Positions 42,187-51,388 are shown, counted from the stretch's first letter. The stretch: DNA of 64,000 bases from Flavobacterium hercynium (GCF_002217285.1 NZ_MUGW01000036.1:21173-85172), one strand, 5' to 3'. The notes: generated by a model from the sequence alone, not told the origin. Made by a program: numbers and translations.

Positions 42187-43410
42187 ATGCAAGCAAAAGA
42201 TTTACTGCAGTTAGCAGACCAATTCGGAAGTCCATTATATGTTTATGATGCTGAAAAAATTCAAAATCAGTACAGTAGATTAACCAAAGCTTTCTCTAAG
42301 GTAGAAAACTTAAGAGTTAATTATGCCATGAAGGCATTGTCAAACGTTGCAATTCTTCAGTTGTTAAAGAACATGGGGTCCGGGCTGGATACTGTGTCTA
42401 TTCAGGAAGTTTTATTAGGACTTCATGCTGGCTATGAACCAGAAAGAATCTTTTTTACACCAAACGGCGTTTCTCTTGAAGAAATCGAAGAAGTTGCGGC
42501 AATGGGTGTTCAAATCAACATTGACAATTTATCAATTCTGGAGCAATTCGGAACAAAATATCCTCAAATTCCGGTATGTATTCGTATCAATCCGCACGTA
42601 ATGGCAGGAGGAAATGCTAATATTTCTGTAGGTCATATTGATAGTAAATTCGGAATCTCGGTACATCAGTTACCACATATTCTTAGAATTGTAGAAAATA
42701 CTAAAATGAGTATTGTTGGAATTCACATGCACACAGGATCTGATATTTTAGATATCGAAGTGTTCTTGTATGCTGCTGAAATTTTGTTTGATACTGCGAA
42801 AAACTTCAAAGATTTAGAATTTTTAGATTTTGGAAGCGGTTTTAAAGTACCTTACAAAAAAGACGATATCGAAACGGATATTGAAGAATTAGGTAAAAAA
42901 TTATCAAAAAGATTCAACTCTTTCTGTGCTGAATATGGTAAAGATTTAACGTTGATTTTCGAACCTGGAAAATTCCTTGTAAGTGAAGCAGGTTTCTTTT
43001 TAGCAAAAGTAAACGTAGTAAAACAAACAACCTCAACGGTTTTTGCAGGAATCGATAGTGGTTTTAACCACTTAATTCGTCCAATGTTTTATGGTTCACA
43101 ACACCATATTGAGAATATTTCTAATCCTAAAGGAAAAGAGCGTTTTTACTCTGTAGTGGGTTACATTTGTGAAACTGATACTTTTGCCAACAACCGCAGA
43201 ATTCCGGAAATTACCGAAGGTGATATCCTGGCATTCAGAAACGCCGGAGCATACTGTTTCTCTATGGCGTCTAACTATAATTCAAGATACAAACCAGCCG
43301 AAGTTCTATGGAAAGACGGAAAAGGAATCTTAATTCGTCAACACGAAACATTCGAAGATTTACTTAAAAATCAAATTCCGTTGCCGGAAGAAGTTGCTGC
43401 AACAGTTTAA
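42187..43410 (+). CDS. lysA: Diaminopimelate decarboxylase
   Basis: A 407-residue fold-III PLP decarboxylase. PLP binds Lys49 in NYAMKALSN. GIHMHTGSDI, DFGSGFKVPY and EPGKFLVSEAGFFLAKV are the phosphate- and ring-binding regions. The C-terminal VVGYICETDTFANNR holds the substrate-binding cysteine and acidic residues of DapDC. It makes lysine from meso-diaminopimelate in the cytoplasm. Length is typical. It is monocistronic with a near-perfect promoter and a terminator at 43437. Confidence 0.95.
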   Translation: MQAKDLLQLADQFGSPLYVYDAEKIQNQYSRLTKAFSKVENLRVNYAMKALSNVAILQLLKNMGSGLDTVSIQEVLLGLHAGYEPERIFFTPNGVSLEEIEEVAAMGVQINIDNLSILEQFGTKYPQIPVCIRINPHVMAGGNANISVGHIDSKFGISVHQLPHILRIVENTKMSIVGIHMHTGSDILDIEVFLYAAEILFDTAKNFKDLEFLDFGSGFKVPYKKDDIETDIEELGKKLSKRFNSFCAEYGKDLTLIFEPGKFLVSEAGFFLAKVNVVKQTTSTVFAGIDSGFNHLIRPMFYGSQHHIENISNPKGKERFYSVVGYICETDTFANNRRIPEITEGDILAFRNAGAYCFSMASNYNSRYKPAEVLWKDGKGILIRQHETFEDLLKNQIPLPEEVAATV

Positions 43411-43436
43411 AATAAAAAAAAAGGGAATATCATTAG

Positions 43437-43468
43437 AATCCCGTTTCTTAATTGAAACGGGATTTTTT
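43437..43468 (+). terminator. Terminator of lysA
   Basis: AATCCCGTTTC (43437-43447) and GAAACGGGATT (43454-43464) pair perfectly over 11 bases, followed by T residues. Confidence 0.92.
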
Positions 43469-43661
43469 CATTGCAAAGTTTTTGACTGTAGTTTCTATAG
43501 CTGTTTGAATAGTTTTACAAAAGGTTTTCAGATGTAGAAGAAATAAAAACCATGTAACTTATTATTTTGAGAACCGTTTTTAATAAAAATAGAATAAATT
43601 TGGCAATTTATTAAAACACTCTAAAAGTAAAAACACAACAAATAAATATTCAATTATTCAA

Positions 43662-44243
43662 ATGAAATCAATACTTAGCATTATTATGTTTTTTTATATT
43701 TTTTCTATTAATGGTCAGAATACCAAAATTGATAACAATTGCAATATAATACAATTTATAAATAAAGACTCTTTAAGTTCAATATCTAAGCTAAACCCTC
43801 TATATAACAAAAGAGGGTTTTACTTACTTAAAAATGGTGTATACGATTTTATAATTGATGGCAAAAAATATTTTTATTCATTGATTTTAAAAATAGAAAA
43901 AGATAAATTTTTCATATCTAAAAATTGGCAATCTGAAGAAAATCGTGATATAATATCTGATTCAATAGAAATCCAAATTAATCAAGAAATTCAAATTCGA
44001 ATGGTATCTATAGATAAAGGAACTGGAAATTTTCCAACAAGAACCAAACTTAAAGATTACAATGTAACAATAACAACAAATGACAATTATTGCGGTCTAA
44101 AGAGTATACTAATAAAAAACGAGAAAGAAACTCGTCATGGTCATTATTATTTCACAAAGTTAGGATTAAAGAGAATTAAAATACTAAATAAAACTCCTTA
44201 CTTATGCGATGAAAGTGGTGAATTTATATTGAGGAAAAATTAG
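43662..44243 (+). CDS. Unknown exported protein, 193 residues
   Basis: An exported protein with a signal peptide ending near INGQN (about residue 19). The rest is rich in Ile, Asn and Lys, with strand-like parts such as KKYFYSLILKIEKDKFFISK and SIEIQINQEIQIRMVSID, and the end GEFILRKN. The family is not recognised. The gene is visibly more AT-rich than its neighbours and lies between lysA and the T6SS cassette, just before a CCTAACAGG repeat pair, which may indicate transferred DNA. A role as effector, immunity protein or simple periplasmic factor cannot be separated. Confidence 0.55.
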   Translation: MKSILSIIMFFYIFSINGQNTKIDNNCNIIQFINKDSLSSISKLNPLYNKRGFYLLKNGVYDFIIDGKKYFYSLILKIEKDKFFISKNWQSEENRDIISDSIEIQINQEIQIRMVSIDKGTGNFPTRTKLKDYNVTITTNDNYCGLKSILIKNEKETRHGHYYFTKLGLKRIKILNKTPYLCDESGEFILRKN

Positions 44244-44317
44244 ATTTTCGTCATGCGCTCACTATAACTGTAAAAAAAATGAATTTACTCACAAGTTAGA
44301 GTTTTTTTTAAGATTCT

Positions 44318-44410
44318 TAACAGGTTTAAAAAACCTGTTAGGAACAATATAATTTACTTTATGACCAATCAATTAACCTAACAGACCTCCAAGACCCAAG
44401 ACCTGTTAGG
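44318..44410. repeat. Two CCTAACAGG-type palindromes
   Basis: TAACAGGTTT (44318-44327) pairs with AAACCTGTTA (44331-44340), and CCTAACAG (44377-44384) with CTGTTAGG (44403-44410). A related element is at 63270-63296. They end the T6SS cassette side of this gap. Confidence 0.8.
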
Positions 44411-44454
44411 TATTAATTAGAACATGTCACTATAAAATTAAAAATTGTATTTAA

Positions 44455-45543
44455 TCAATACGGATTTGGCTTAGTAAATGATTCCTGCGATTCTATTGCT
44501 TCCTGCATGTCAATTACACCAGAACTGATTTTTAGTTTTACAGAAAGTCCTTGGGTTTCTCTTGGTTTTGTATTACGGTCAATATCGATAACAAAACCAA
44601 TTGGTTCTGCAGTTCCGATGCGCTCAAAAATGGCTTTTGATTTTTTTTCATCAAAGAATATATCGGTTTCCATACGTACATCGTTTATATCGTGCCAGAC
44701 AATATTTATTTTTCTTGGAATGGCACGTTTTTTAATTGGCATTGAATTACCATTCAAACTCAAAAAGATCGACTCAAATTCGCCATTTATGTAATCTATC
44801 AAAATAGTTTCTACTTTATCTTCTGCTTTGATTAGCGGCATTAAATGATATTCTCTAAAAAGGGTTTCCCAGTAACCATATGGTATGGTGTTGTTTGTAA
44901 TTTGGTCTTTTATTTCTTGAGGAAATCTACTCACAATATCCGCAACATATCCGTCCATCTCGCTATTATGTTCCATATTGGGAAAAGCAACCTTCCAATT
45001 CACATTTTTATCTTCATGTGCTTGGTAACGTCCTAAAATTGTCATATTTGATTGGCTAAAAACATATAAAACGACCATTCCTCCAGGAAATAAACCGGTA
45101 TTAATTGTAAAATCATAATCAGTGAAAAATTGGATGCTTTTAGTTTTTACATCCCAAAAAGGCACTTTATTTCCGTTGATCATTAAACTTTCAATTTTTT
45201 CAGAATCGAGCTCAAAAACTCCAGAATAACTTTTGTTCTCAGTAAAAGACATCCAGGTAATATCTAGAAATTTAGGCGCTATTCCTGTTGCTTCACCCGA
45301 AGAAGAACCATCATTATTGCCTAAATGACGACTGTTTATAATTCTATCAAAAGGCATGTAAACATAACCACTGTTTAATGTTTTACCGACTATTAAATGA
45401 CCCGAAAAAATTAAGGCTGGGTAATTTCTTGGTGTGCAGACTGAAGCATCCCAAAAATATTTTTTTTGTTTCATAGTGTTTTGACAAGAGGTTAAAATTA
45501 GGGTTAATAAAATAGTAATACTGAAATAGAATATCTTTTTCAT
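44455..45543 (-). CDS. DUF2931 lipoprotein, probable T6SS immunity protein, copy 1
   Basis: A 362-residue lipoprotein with lipobox LTSC (Cys20). It follows the pattern of DUF2931: CTPRNYPALIFSGHLIVG, then SSSGEATGIAPKFLDITWMSFTE and GLFPGGMVVLYVFSQ. The C-terminal ~80 residues are a second domain (VWHDINDVRMETDIFFDE). It is the last gene of the cassette hcp-vgrG-small protein-DUF2235 effector-DUF2931-DUF2931. Lipoproteins next to phospholipase effectors are commonly the cognate immunity protein, kept in the periplasm where the lipase would act. This function is an inference from context. It starts 6 bases after copy 2 ends, so the two are coupled. Confidence 0.75.
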   Translation of the reverse strand: MKKIFYFSITILLTLILTSCQNTMKQKKYFWDASVCTPRNYPALIFSGHLIVGKTLNSGYVYMPFDRIINSRHLGNNDGSSSGEATGIAPKFLDITWMSFTENKSYSGVFELDSEKIESLMINGNKVPFWDVKTKSIQFFTDYDFTINTGLFPGGMVVLYVFSQSNMTILGRYQAHEDKNVNWKVAFPNMEHNSEMDGYVADIVSRFPQEIKDQITNNTIPYGYWETLFREYHLMPLIKAEDKVETILIDYINGEFESIFLSLNGNSMPIKKRAIPRKINIVWHDINDVRMETDIFFDEKKSKAIFERIGTAEPIGFVIDIDRNTKPRETQGLSVKLKISSGVIDMQEAIESQESFTKPNPY

Positions 45544-45549
45544 TTCTTA

Positions 45550-46641
45550 TCAATACGGTTTTGGTTTTGTAAAGGACTCCTGAGATTCTATTGCTTCTTG
45601 CATGTCAATTTCACCAGAGCTGATTTTCAATTTTATAGAAATTCCTTCAGTTTCTCTGGGCTTGGTATTTCGGTCAATATCAATAACAAAACCAATTGGT
45701 TCTGCAGTTCCGATGCGCTCAAAAATGGCTTTTGATTTTTTTTCATCAAAGAATATATCCGTTTCCATGCGCACATCGTTTACATCGTGCCAGACAATAT
45801 TTATTTTTCTTGGAATGGCACGTTTTTTAATTGGCATTGAATTACCATTTAAACTCAAGAAAATAGATTCCGCTTCACCATTAATGTATTTTAGCCTAAT
45901 AGTCTCTACTTTATCTTCTGCTTTGATTAGTGGCATTATATGATATTCTCTAAAAAGAGTTTCCCAATAACCAAATGGTATGGTGTTGTTTGCAATTTGG
46001 TCTTTTATTTCTTGAGGAAATCTACTCACAATATCCGCAACATATCCGTCCATCTTGTTATTATGTTCCATATTGGGAAAAGCGACCTTCCAATCCACAT
46101 TATAGTCTTCGTGTGCCTGATATCGACCTACAATTGTCATACTTGATTGGCTAAAAACATATAAAACGACCATTCCTCCAGGAAATAAACCTGTATTTAT
46201 TGCAAAATGACGATCATTTGCTATTCCTATTTTTTTTGTTTCAGGATCCCAATAAGGTCTGTCACTTCCGTTAATCATTAAACTTTCAATTTTTTCAGAA
46301 TCGAGCTCAAAAACTCCAGAATAACTTTTGTTCTCAGTAAAAGACATCCAGGTAATATCTAGAAATTTAGGCGCTATTCCTGTTGCTTCACCCGAAGAAG
46401 AACCATCATTATTGCCTAAATGACGACTGTTTATAATTCTATCAAAAGGCATGTAAACATAACCACTGTTTAATGTTTTACCGACTATTAAATGACCCGA
46501 AAAAATTAAGGCTGGGTAATTTCTTGGGGTACAAACAGTAGCTACCCACGAGTATTTCTTTTTTTTCATATTGTTTTGACAAGAGGTTAAAATGATAATT
46601 GATAAAATGATCGTTGTACTGAAATAAAATATCTTTTTCAT
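45550..46641 (-). CDS. DUF2931 lipoprotein, probable T6SS immunity protein, copy 2
   Basis: A 363-residue paralogue of the downstream gene, with lipobox LTSC (Cys21). Most of the sequence is identical, including a block of about 250 bases (roughly 46276-46527 against 45181-45432). Differences gather in residues 126-147 and in the region before the C-terminal domain, which suggests recent duplication with a diverging recognition patch. The ATG at 46641 is chosen because it starts the lipoprotein signal; a longer frame would overlap the effector gene. It starts 5 bases after the effector stop, so translation is likely coupled. Confidence 0.75.
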   Translation of the reverse strand: MKKIFYFSTTIILSIIILTSCQNNMKKKKYSWVATVCTPRNYPALIFSGHLIVGKTLNSGYVYMPFDRIINSRHLGNNDGSSSGEATGIAPKFLDITWMSFTENKSYSGVFELDSEKIESLMINGSDRPYWDPETKKIGIANDRHFAINTGLFPGGMVVLYVFSQSSMTIVGRYQAHEDYNVDWKVAFPNMEHNNKMDGYVADIVSRFPQEIKDQIANNTIPFGYWETLFREYHIMPLIKAEDKVETIRLKYINGEAESIFLSLNGNSMPIKKRAIPRKINIVWHDVNDVRMETDIFFDEKKSKAIFERIGTAEPIGFVIDIDRNTKPRETEGISIKLKISSGEIDMQEAIESQESFTKPKPY

Positions 46642-46646
46642 GGTGC

Positions 46647-48050
46647 TTATCCTTGTATTATTTTTCGTTTCCAAATGATATTGTTTCGATTGTCTTGTAT
46701 GGGTTCCATCCCGATACCATCCAAACTGGCAGAGCAGTGTAAATAATTTTTTCTGAGTTTTTCTAGCATGTAATGCTCTCCTACCATTGTATTAAAAGCA
46801 TCGACTGCTTTCTGATCATGCCATACTTTCTGGCGTTTAGATTCTATTTCTTTTGCGGTATAAAATTGTAGTTTTGACTTCTTTTCAAAGGCATAAAGAT
46901 CAATACGTTTTTTTACATCTAATAAATCTTTTGGAATTTTATAAAAATTTTCATTGTTTAAAAAAGCATCATAGTTCCAAGGAATTTTGTACTTGCGTTT
47001 ACCAAATTCTGCCATTAAATGAAGAATAACATAGCTGTATTCGTTACTCAGATTTTTTGTCCCTATTAATTTGTTAGGTGAAGTACTAGGAGATTCTAAC
47101 TGATTCAGTGAAAACCATTTTTGTTCCAATACATATTTCTTTTCAGAAGCAATCTTAGTTTCTGACTCTGTTAGTGATACAGTTTCTGTACCCGTTTTAT
47201 AACCACCTCCAATATCTGAATGTACTCCTGGCAGGCTCAGTTCTATACTATTAGCTCCTGCGCTGTCAATATTGGTGAGTGGAAAATTGACACGATGTTC
47301 ATCTTCGGCTGTTAAATGAACTGTAAAACCCACAGTCGGAATTTTTAAAGGTACATTGTCTACGTCGACATCATCAAAAACATTTTTTCCGTAAGATGAT
47401 ACCGTATCGTAAAGACCTAACAAACGAATCTTAATGCGAATAGGCTTTTGTTTATAATCTAATTTTTGAAAAGCTTTGCCTAAGTAACCTAAATTATAAC
47501 TATCTTCTTTGCCAACGATTTTCTTTTTATACAGCTCATTTACAAAAATACGTGCAGCTGTTGCGCCTCGGCTAAAACCAAAAACATCTAGATATAGTGT
47601 ACTAATACTATTTTCTTCTTCCAGTTGTAATTTTTGTACAATATCAAAACAGCCTTTCTCTACTTTTTCAAAAAGTCCTGTTTCTCCTGTACCATAAGCT
47701 TGTCCTCTTGTAAAATCACCATAATAATCTAATGTACCATCATCGTTTTCATCAGGATTTTTAGTTCCGATTCCTTCTACATAAACAGAATAATAATGAC
47801 AGTTAGGATCATTTAAATACGCTTTTTCTAAACGATCTACATTGGTATTATCATTGCCATAACTGGTATTAGAACCATCGTTGTCTGATATTTTACTATT
47901 CATTAATTTAGAGTTTTTTCTTCTCCCTTCAATATTTTTCCTGTTGTTGGAGGTGCCATCAAAAAACACCCCTATGTAAACATCATTTACTACTTTATAG
48001 TTTTTTTTAGCAGGAACATAGCGTGCATTTCCAAATATTACATTTGCCAT
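46647..48050 (-). CDS. DUF2235 phospholipase, probable T6SS effector (Tle1-like)
   Basis: A 467-residue protein with the DUF2235 alpha/beta hydrolase signature: YIGVFFDGTSNN (25-36), the nucleophile GFSRG (158-162, Ser160), LGLYDTVSSYG (211-221, likely Asp215) and GVHSDIGGGY (275-284). DUF2235 proteins of the Tle1 family are phospholipases delivered by T6SS into neighbouring cells, where they degrade membrane lipids. No signal peptide is present, as expected for a T6SS cargo. It is 7 bases after the small beta-strand protein and 5 bases before the DUF2931 pair. The effector role is an inference from family plus context. Confidence 0.85.
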   Translation of the reverse strand: MANVIFGNARYVPAKKNYKVVNDVYIGVFFDGTSNNRKNIEGRRKNSKLMNSKISDNDGSNTSYGNDNTNVDRLEKAYLNDPNCHYYSVYVEGIGTKNPDENDDGTLDYYGDFTRGQAYGTGETGLFEKVEKGCFDIVQKLQLEEENSISTLYLDVFGFSRGATAARIFVNELYKKKIVGKEDSYNLGYLGKAFQKLDYKQKPIRIKIRLLGLYDTVSSYGKNVFDDVDVDNVPLKIPTVGFTVHLTAEDEHRVNFPLTNIDSAGANSIELSLPGVHSDIGGGYKTGTETVSLTESETKIASEKKYVLEQKWFSLNQLESPSTSPNKLIGTKNLSNEYSYVILHLMAEFGKRKYKIPWNYDAFLNNENFYKIPKDLLDVKKRIDLYAFEKKSKLQFYTAKEIESKRQKVWHDQKAVDAFNTMVGEHYMLEKLRKNYLHCSASLDGIGMEPIQDNRNNIIWKRKIIQG

Positions 48051-48057
48051 AGTTTTA

Positions 48058-48225
48058 TTATTTATTGCCTTTTACATATATTCTTTTTTTCGCCACTAAA
48101 GTCAGATTTTCTTTTGTTGCAACTATATCAACCTTTTCACTTACTTCAAGGATGGTTTTTGCTATACACAAATATTTATTTCGAATGTCTATATGTATGT
48201 TCTTTGCTGTTTTATTAATTGCCAT
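48058..48225 (-). CDS. 55-residue beta-strand protein between VgrG and effector
   Basis: An ATG at 48225 on the minus strand opens a 55-codon frame ending at 48058. It lies 20 bases after vgrG ends and 7 bases before the effector starts, which is normal spacing for this operon. The protein starts MAINKTAKNIHIDIRNKYLC and has a strand-rich second half, VDIVATKENLTLVAKKRIYV. That half resembles the end of VgrG (STKENILLESSQKTVEI, 585-601) in the TKEN(I/L)xL core. It may extend or cap the VgrG spike, or act as an adaptor for loading the effector. The frame is well supported; the role is a guess. Confidence 0.65.
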   Translation of the reverse strand: MAINKTAKNIHIDIRNKYLCIAKTILEVSEKVDIVATKENLTLVAKKRIYVKGNK

Positions 48226-48245
48226 GTTGCTAATGCTTTTAAAAA

Positions 48246-50078
48246 TTAAAAAATACTGGAATCTTCTCCGCTGTTAATCTCGACTGTTTTTTGAGAACTC
48301 TCTAAAAGGATGTTTTCTTTGGTACTTACAATAGTAATGTCCTCTGCAAGCTGAGTAGAGTCTGTAGAATTTCGGGTATAACTATTGGCAATGATTTCCG
48401 TTTTACTATCGCTTCTTTCATTTATATCTCCATCACAAACAAAATCAATATTATTCCCTCCAGAAAGAGTAACATTATTTTCTGCCTCGACTGTAAAATT
48501 CTTTCCTGCCTTAATCGTAATATCTTCTCCGGCTTCAAATTCTATGTTTTTGGGCGCTTTAAATCGAATGTTGCCATCACCACAGAGCACTGCTATGGTT
48601 TGTCCTTTTTGGCTTTCAATGGTGATATCGCCCGTTTCATCGTTTAAAAGGAGCTTGTTACCACTTCTCGTCGCCAGTACTTTGAGGTCGTTATTGGGCG
48701 AGCTGAAACCACTTATTTCTTTTTTATTACTCATGGTTCCTATTACAAAAGGAAGCTCGGCATTGTCTCCTTGAAAATTTATTAAAACCGTATCGCCAAT
48801 TTCAGGGAGGATATGAGAACCTCTGCCATTGCCTCCGTAGTTTTGAAGCATCGGAATATAAGGTGTTGTTTTATTTTTACTTTCCTGCCAAGGCATTTGT
48901 ACCTGTACAGCACTATGTCCGTTCGGATCTGCATTGGCGGTTACAATAGCGGTCTGACTTTTGCAGGAAGTAATTAAATCAGGATTGGTTTGGGGTGAAA
49001 ATACCGAACCGTTGAAGTTTACTGCTGTAAAATTGTTTTCGTAACATCCTTCATCTTCACATAAATGAGTAATGTTGGTAATGCAATAACTGCTTTCTAA
49101 TTGCATGTCAACACCGGTAATGCGAACCGAATTGCCCAGCGTAATTCCAGGAACTTCACTCGTCGCTGTTACCTGCATAAGATTGGCTAAAACAGAACGC
49201 ATTTTGTTTTTGGTATATTCTTCGAGCGTTGTTTTTCCGCGTGCACCAATTGGATTTTGATTCAGCTGCATTTCTGTTGTCTGACTAAAAACAGTATTGG
49301 ATTTGTTGATGAAGTTCTGCTGAAAACCATCACATTCATTGCGGTAATTTAGTGTTTGATCTTTTGAATAATCTCCCAGGCGATTGTCGTTTTCGATTAC
49401 CTGAAACTGAGCAGGCAACACTTTCATTTCATAACTGAACTCCTGCATGTTGGTGGCATAAACTAATTTTGGTTCACTTCCTGGAGAACCCGGCATACCA
49501 AAAACCATGGTACGTCCGTTGTCATAAAACCAATGTCCGTTTCGTTTGGCAAGATTGTTTAGAAAATCGAATGTACTTTGGTTGTATTGTACGGTGTACG
49601 GCAACTGATATTTGTAGAACGGAAAAATATTCAGATCTATATCATAACCTTCTTTTACTTCTATGACGATATCACTTAATGTTTTATCGGTAAAAGAATT
49701 ACACTTTAAGCCGTCATCGAGTAAGATCGAACAGCTGTGACCGGAAATAAAAAGGGTTTCCTCCAGATCTTCATGACGGGATTTTTGTGTTTTGACTTTG
49801 GTTACGATTCCTGAAAAATGCAGGATGTAATCACTGCGGTGTGTAAATACCATCAGATCGTCTATTCCTTCAATGGGCTTGATCTCGACACTTACTTTTT
49901 CGCCATACAATCGCTGTGAAAGCGGCATGACGCTTTTGAATTCAGTTACAAGGAGGTCTTGTCGCACTTCTACCGAAAAGGTATTGTGAGCATGAATGTC
50001 CTGAACAATTTTTAAATTGCTGAAATTGGTAATAGTGATGTCACCAATTTTAATAATGGTGTTGGTTTGAAGAGCCAT
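48246..50078 (-). CDS. vgrG: T6SS spike protein VgrG (TssI)
   Basis: A 610-residue VgrG. Residues 1-360 form the gp27-like base with YTVQYNQSTFDFLNNLAKRNG (161-181). The OB-fold gp5-like domain is near 375-450 with DPNGHSAVQVQMPW and GDTVLINFQGDNAELPFVIGT. From 460 to the end is a repeated beta-strand spike: ITIKAGKNFTVEAENNVTLS and similar units. It would trimerise as the tip of the Hcp tube in a Bacteroidota T6SSiii. It begins 12 bases after hcp and is followed by a short beta-strand gene and the effector, all on one strand. No separate cargo domain is seen at its C-terminus. Confidence 0.93.
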   Translation of the reverse strand: MALQTNTIIKIGDITITNFSNLKIVQDIHAHNTFSVEVRQDLLVTEFKSVMPLSQRLYGEKVSVEIKPIEGIDDLMVFTHRSDYILHFSGIVTKVKTQKSRHEDLEETLFISGHSCSILLDDGLKCNSFTDKTLSDIVIEVKEGYDIDLNIFPFYKYQLPYTVQYNQSTFDFLNNLAKRNGHWFYDNGRTMVFGMPGSPGSEPKLVYATNMQEFSYEMKVLPAQFQVIENDNRLGDYSKDQTLNYRNECDGFQQNFINKSNTVFSQTTEMQLNQNPIGARGKTTLEEYTKNKMRSVLANLMQVTATSEVPGITLGNSVRITGVDMQLESSYCITNITHLCEDEGCYENNFTAVNFNGSVFSPQTNPDLITSCKSQTAIVTANADPNGHSAVQVQMPWQESKNKTTPYIPMLQNYGGNGRGSHILPEIGDTVLINFQGDNAELPFVIGTMSNKKEISGFSSPNNDLKVLATRSGNKLLLNDETGDITIESQKGQTIAVLCGDGNIRFKAPKNIEFEAGEDITIKAGKNFTVEAENNVTLSGGNNIDFVCDGDINERSDSKTEIIANSYTRNSTDSTQLAEDITIVSTKENILLESSQKTVEINSGEDSSIF

Positions 50079-50090
50079 AAAGTAGGGTTT

Positions 50091-50483
50091 TTAACTGTTT
50101 TTCCAATTGTTTGAAAACATTGTATTTCCGACTTTTACTTCATTTGAAGAAATCAGGATTTCTGTAGTCATGGGAACTGTGCCTTCACTATGGAAAACTT
50201 TACGGAATGAAATACAGTACGCTTTTGAAAACGTTACACTCTTCATGTTGCTCATAGCATCACGGCGGTAAAAAACAACTTTACCATCTTTTACAGTCGA
50301 TTTCGAAACCATCCAATCTGAAAACATATCAGTTTGGCTACTTTCTAATACTAATTTAATTTGTCCGCCTTTTGCTTTGTTGGCGGGTTTTCCGTCTTTG
50401 TCAACGTTTTTTGTAAAATGAACATCAAATTCTAAAACATTAAAGACTTCATTGTCTAATTCTAATTTGGCTAAAAAACTCAT
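50091..50483 (-). CDS. tssD: T6SS tube protein Hcp (TssD)
   Basis: A 130-residue Bacteroidota TssD/Hcp. MSFLAKLELDNEVFNVLEFD, then the conserved GKPANKAKGGQIKLVLES, and the C-terminal FRKVFHSEGTVPMTTEILISS mark the family. Hcp hexamers stack into the tube that VgrG caps. It is the first gene of the cassette, 12 bases before vgrG, with no other T6SS structural gene in the window. The upstream 455-base gap presumably carries the promoter. Its secretion would be the marker of an active system. Confidence 0.93.
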   Translation of the reverse strand: MSFLAKLELDNEVFNVLEFDVHFTKNVDKDGKPANKAKGGQIKLVLESSQTDMFSDWMVSKSTVKDGKVVFYRRDAMSNMKSVTFSKAYCISFRKVFHSEGTVPMTTEILISSNEVKVGNTMFSNNWKNS

Positions 50484-50938
50484 ATTAAGGCGTATTGATT
50501 AAAGTTTTGGGGATAACATAATATTCAAACTTTAAATCAATTCAATGAGTGGTATTCAGAAAGAAAGATATAATATTACAACTGCGGATTACATTTGTTT
50601 CCGGCAAAAATATTACAAATAGCAATATATCTAAGAAAAAAATAAGACATTTAACATAAAAAATAAGCTTAACATTATATTTATTAAAAATTTACCGAAC
50701 AAAGAATAAACTTTTGTTTATACCGTAACAAACTATAAAAGAATATTTTAAAGAAAAAAGATGTCTTTTTCCCTTCTTAATCATCAACTTTTTTTTTAAA
50801 AAAAAATTGTACTGAAAAAAGCCTTTATTCTTTTCTTTTTTAAATTACACAATACCTTTTTTGCTTTTTGGGGGCCAATGAAATCACCTAAATCAAATAA
50901 AAAAACTATTTTAGCTTAGTAAATCAAAACCTAAAACC
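50484..50938. other. AT-rich intergenic region upstream of hcp
   Basis: 455 bases without a coding frame. AAACAAA-type words and a possible minus-strand -7 box TATTTTTG (50605-50612) are present, but no -33 box. It is divergent between the T6SS cassette and the exported protein at 50939. The region has long A and T runs and no recognised RNA gene. Confidence 0.5.
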
Positions 50939-51388
50939 ATGAAAATTACGATTCCCCTGTCGGTATTACTCCTTTTGTTTACTAGTCAATTATTTAGTCA
51001 GACGATTGCTGATTTAAAACTAAAACCTAAAGAAATTCCCAAAAGCTACAGCACAAGCGACGGTCATACTTGTGTTTCAAATCAGGCTTGTAATTTTTAT
51101 AATGACATTGAAACGTACAGCAACTTTGTTGGAAAGCTAAAAAGCAAAGCAATTCAGAGTTTTAAAAGTAAAACAGATAGCGGAAGTATCATGTATTTTG
51201 AATTTGAACACAGATTTAAAGGCGATAATTTTCTGCAAGGTTTGTTATGGGGAAAGGAAAAACAACCCTCAGACGAGCATCCGGAAGAGTATGTTGTAAA
51301 GGGAAATTTTTTGATATTATGGAGCTTTCATCCGGATAGCGTTCTTAAAGAAAAATCGGAAGCTAAAATAGAGGCGCTTTTGCCATAA
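50939..51388 (+). CDS. Unknown exported protein, 149 residues
   Basis: A small exported protein with a signal peptide ending in SQLFSQ (about residue 21). It contains two Cys (CVSNQAC), a central FEHRFKGDNFLQGLLWGKE region and the end SEAKIEALLP. Compact size and secretion suggest a periplasmic domain, possibly held together by a disulfide. No family is recognised. It is divergent from the T6SS cassette and is transcribed alone. Confidence 0.55.
   Translation: MKITIPLSVLLLLFTSQLFSQTIADLKLKPKEIPKSYSTSDGHTCVSNQACNFYNDIETYSNFVGKLKSKAIQSFKSKTDSGSIMYFEFEHRFKGDNFLQGLLWGKEKQPSDEHPEEYVVKGNFLILWSFHPDSVLKEKSEAKIEALLP

Noticed and set aside
45602..46146. Plus-strand frames across the DUF2931 genes
   Set aside because: Shadows of the minus-strand genes; they occur at the same places in both paralogues because the DNA is duplicated.
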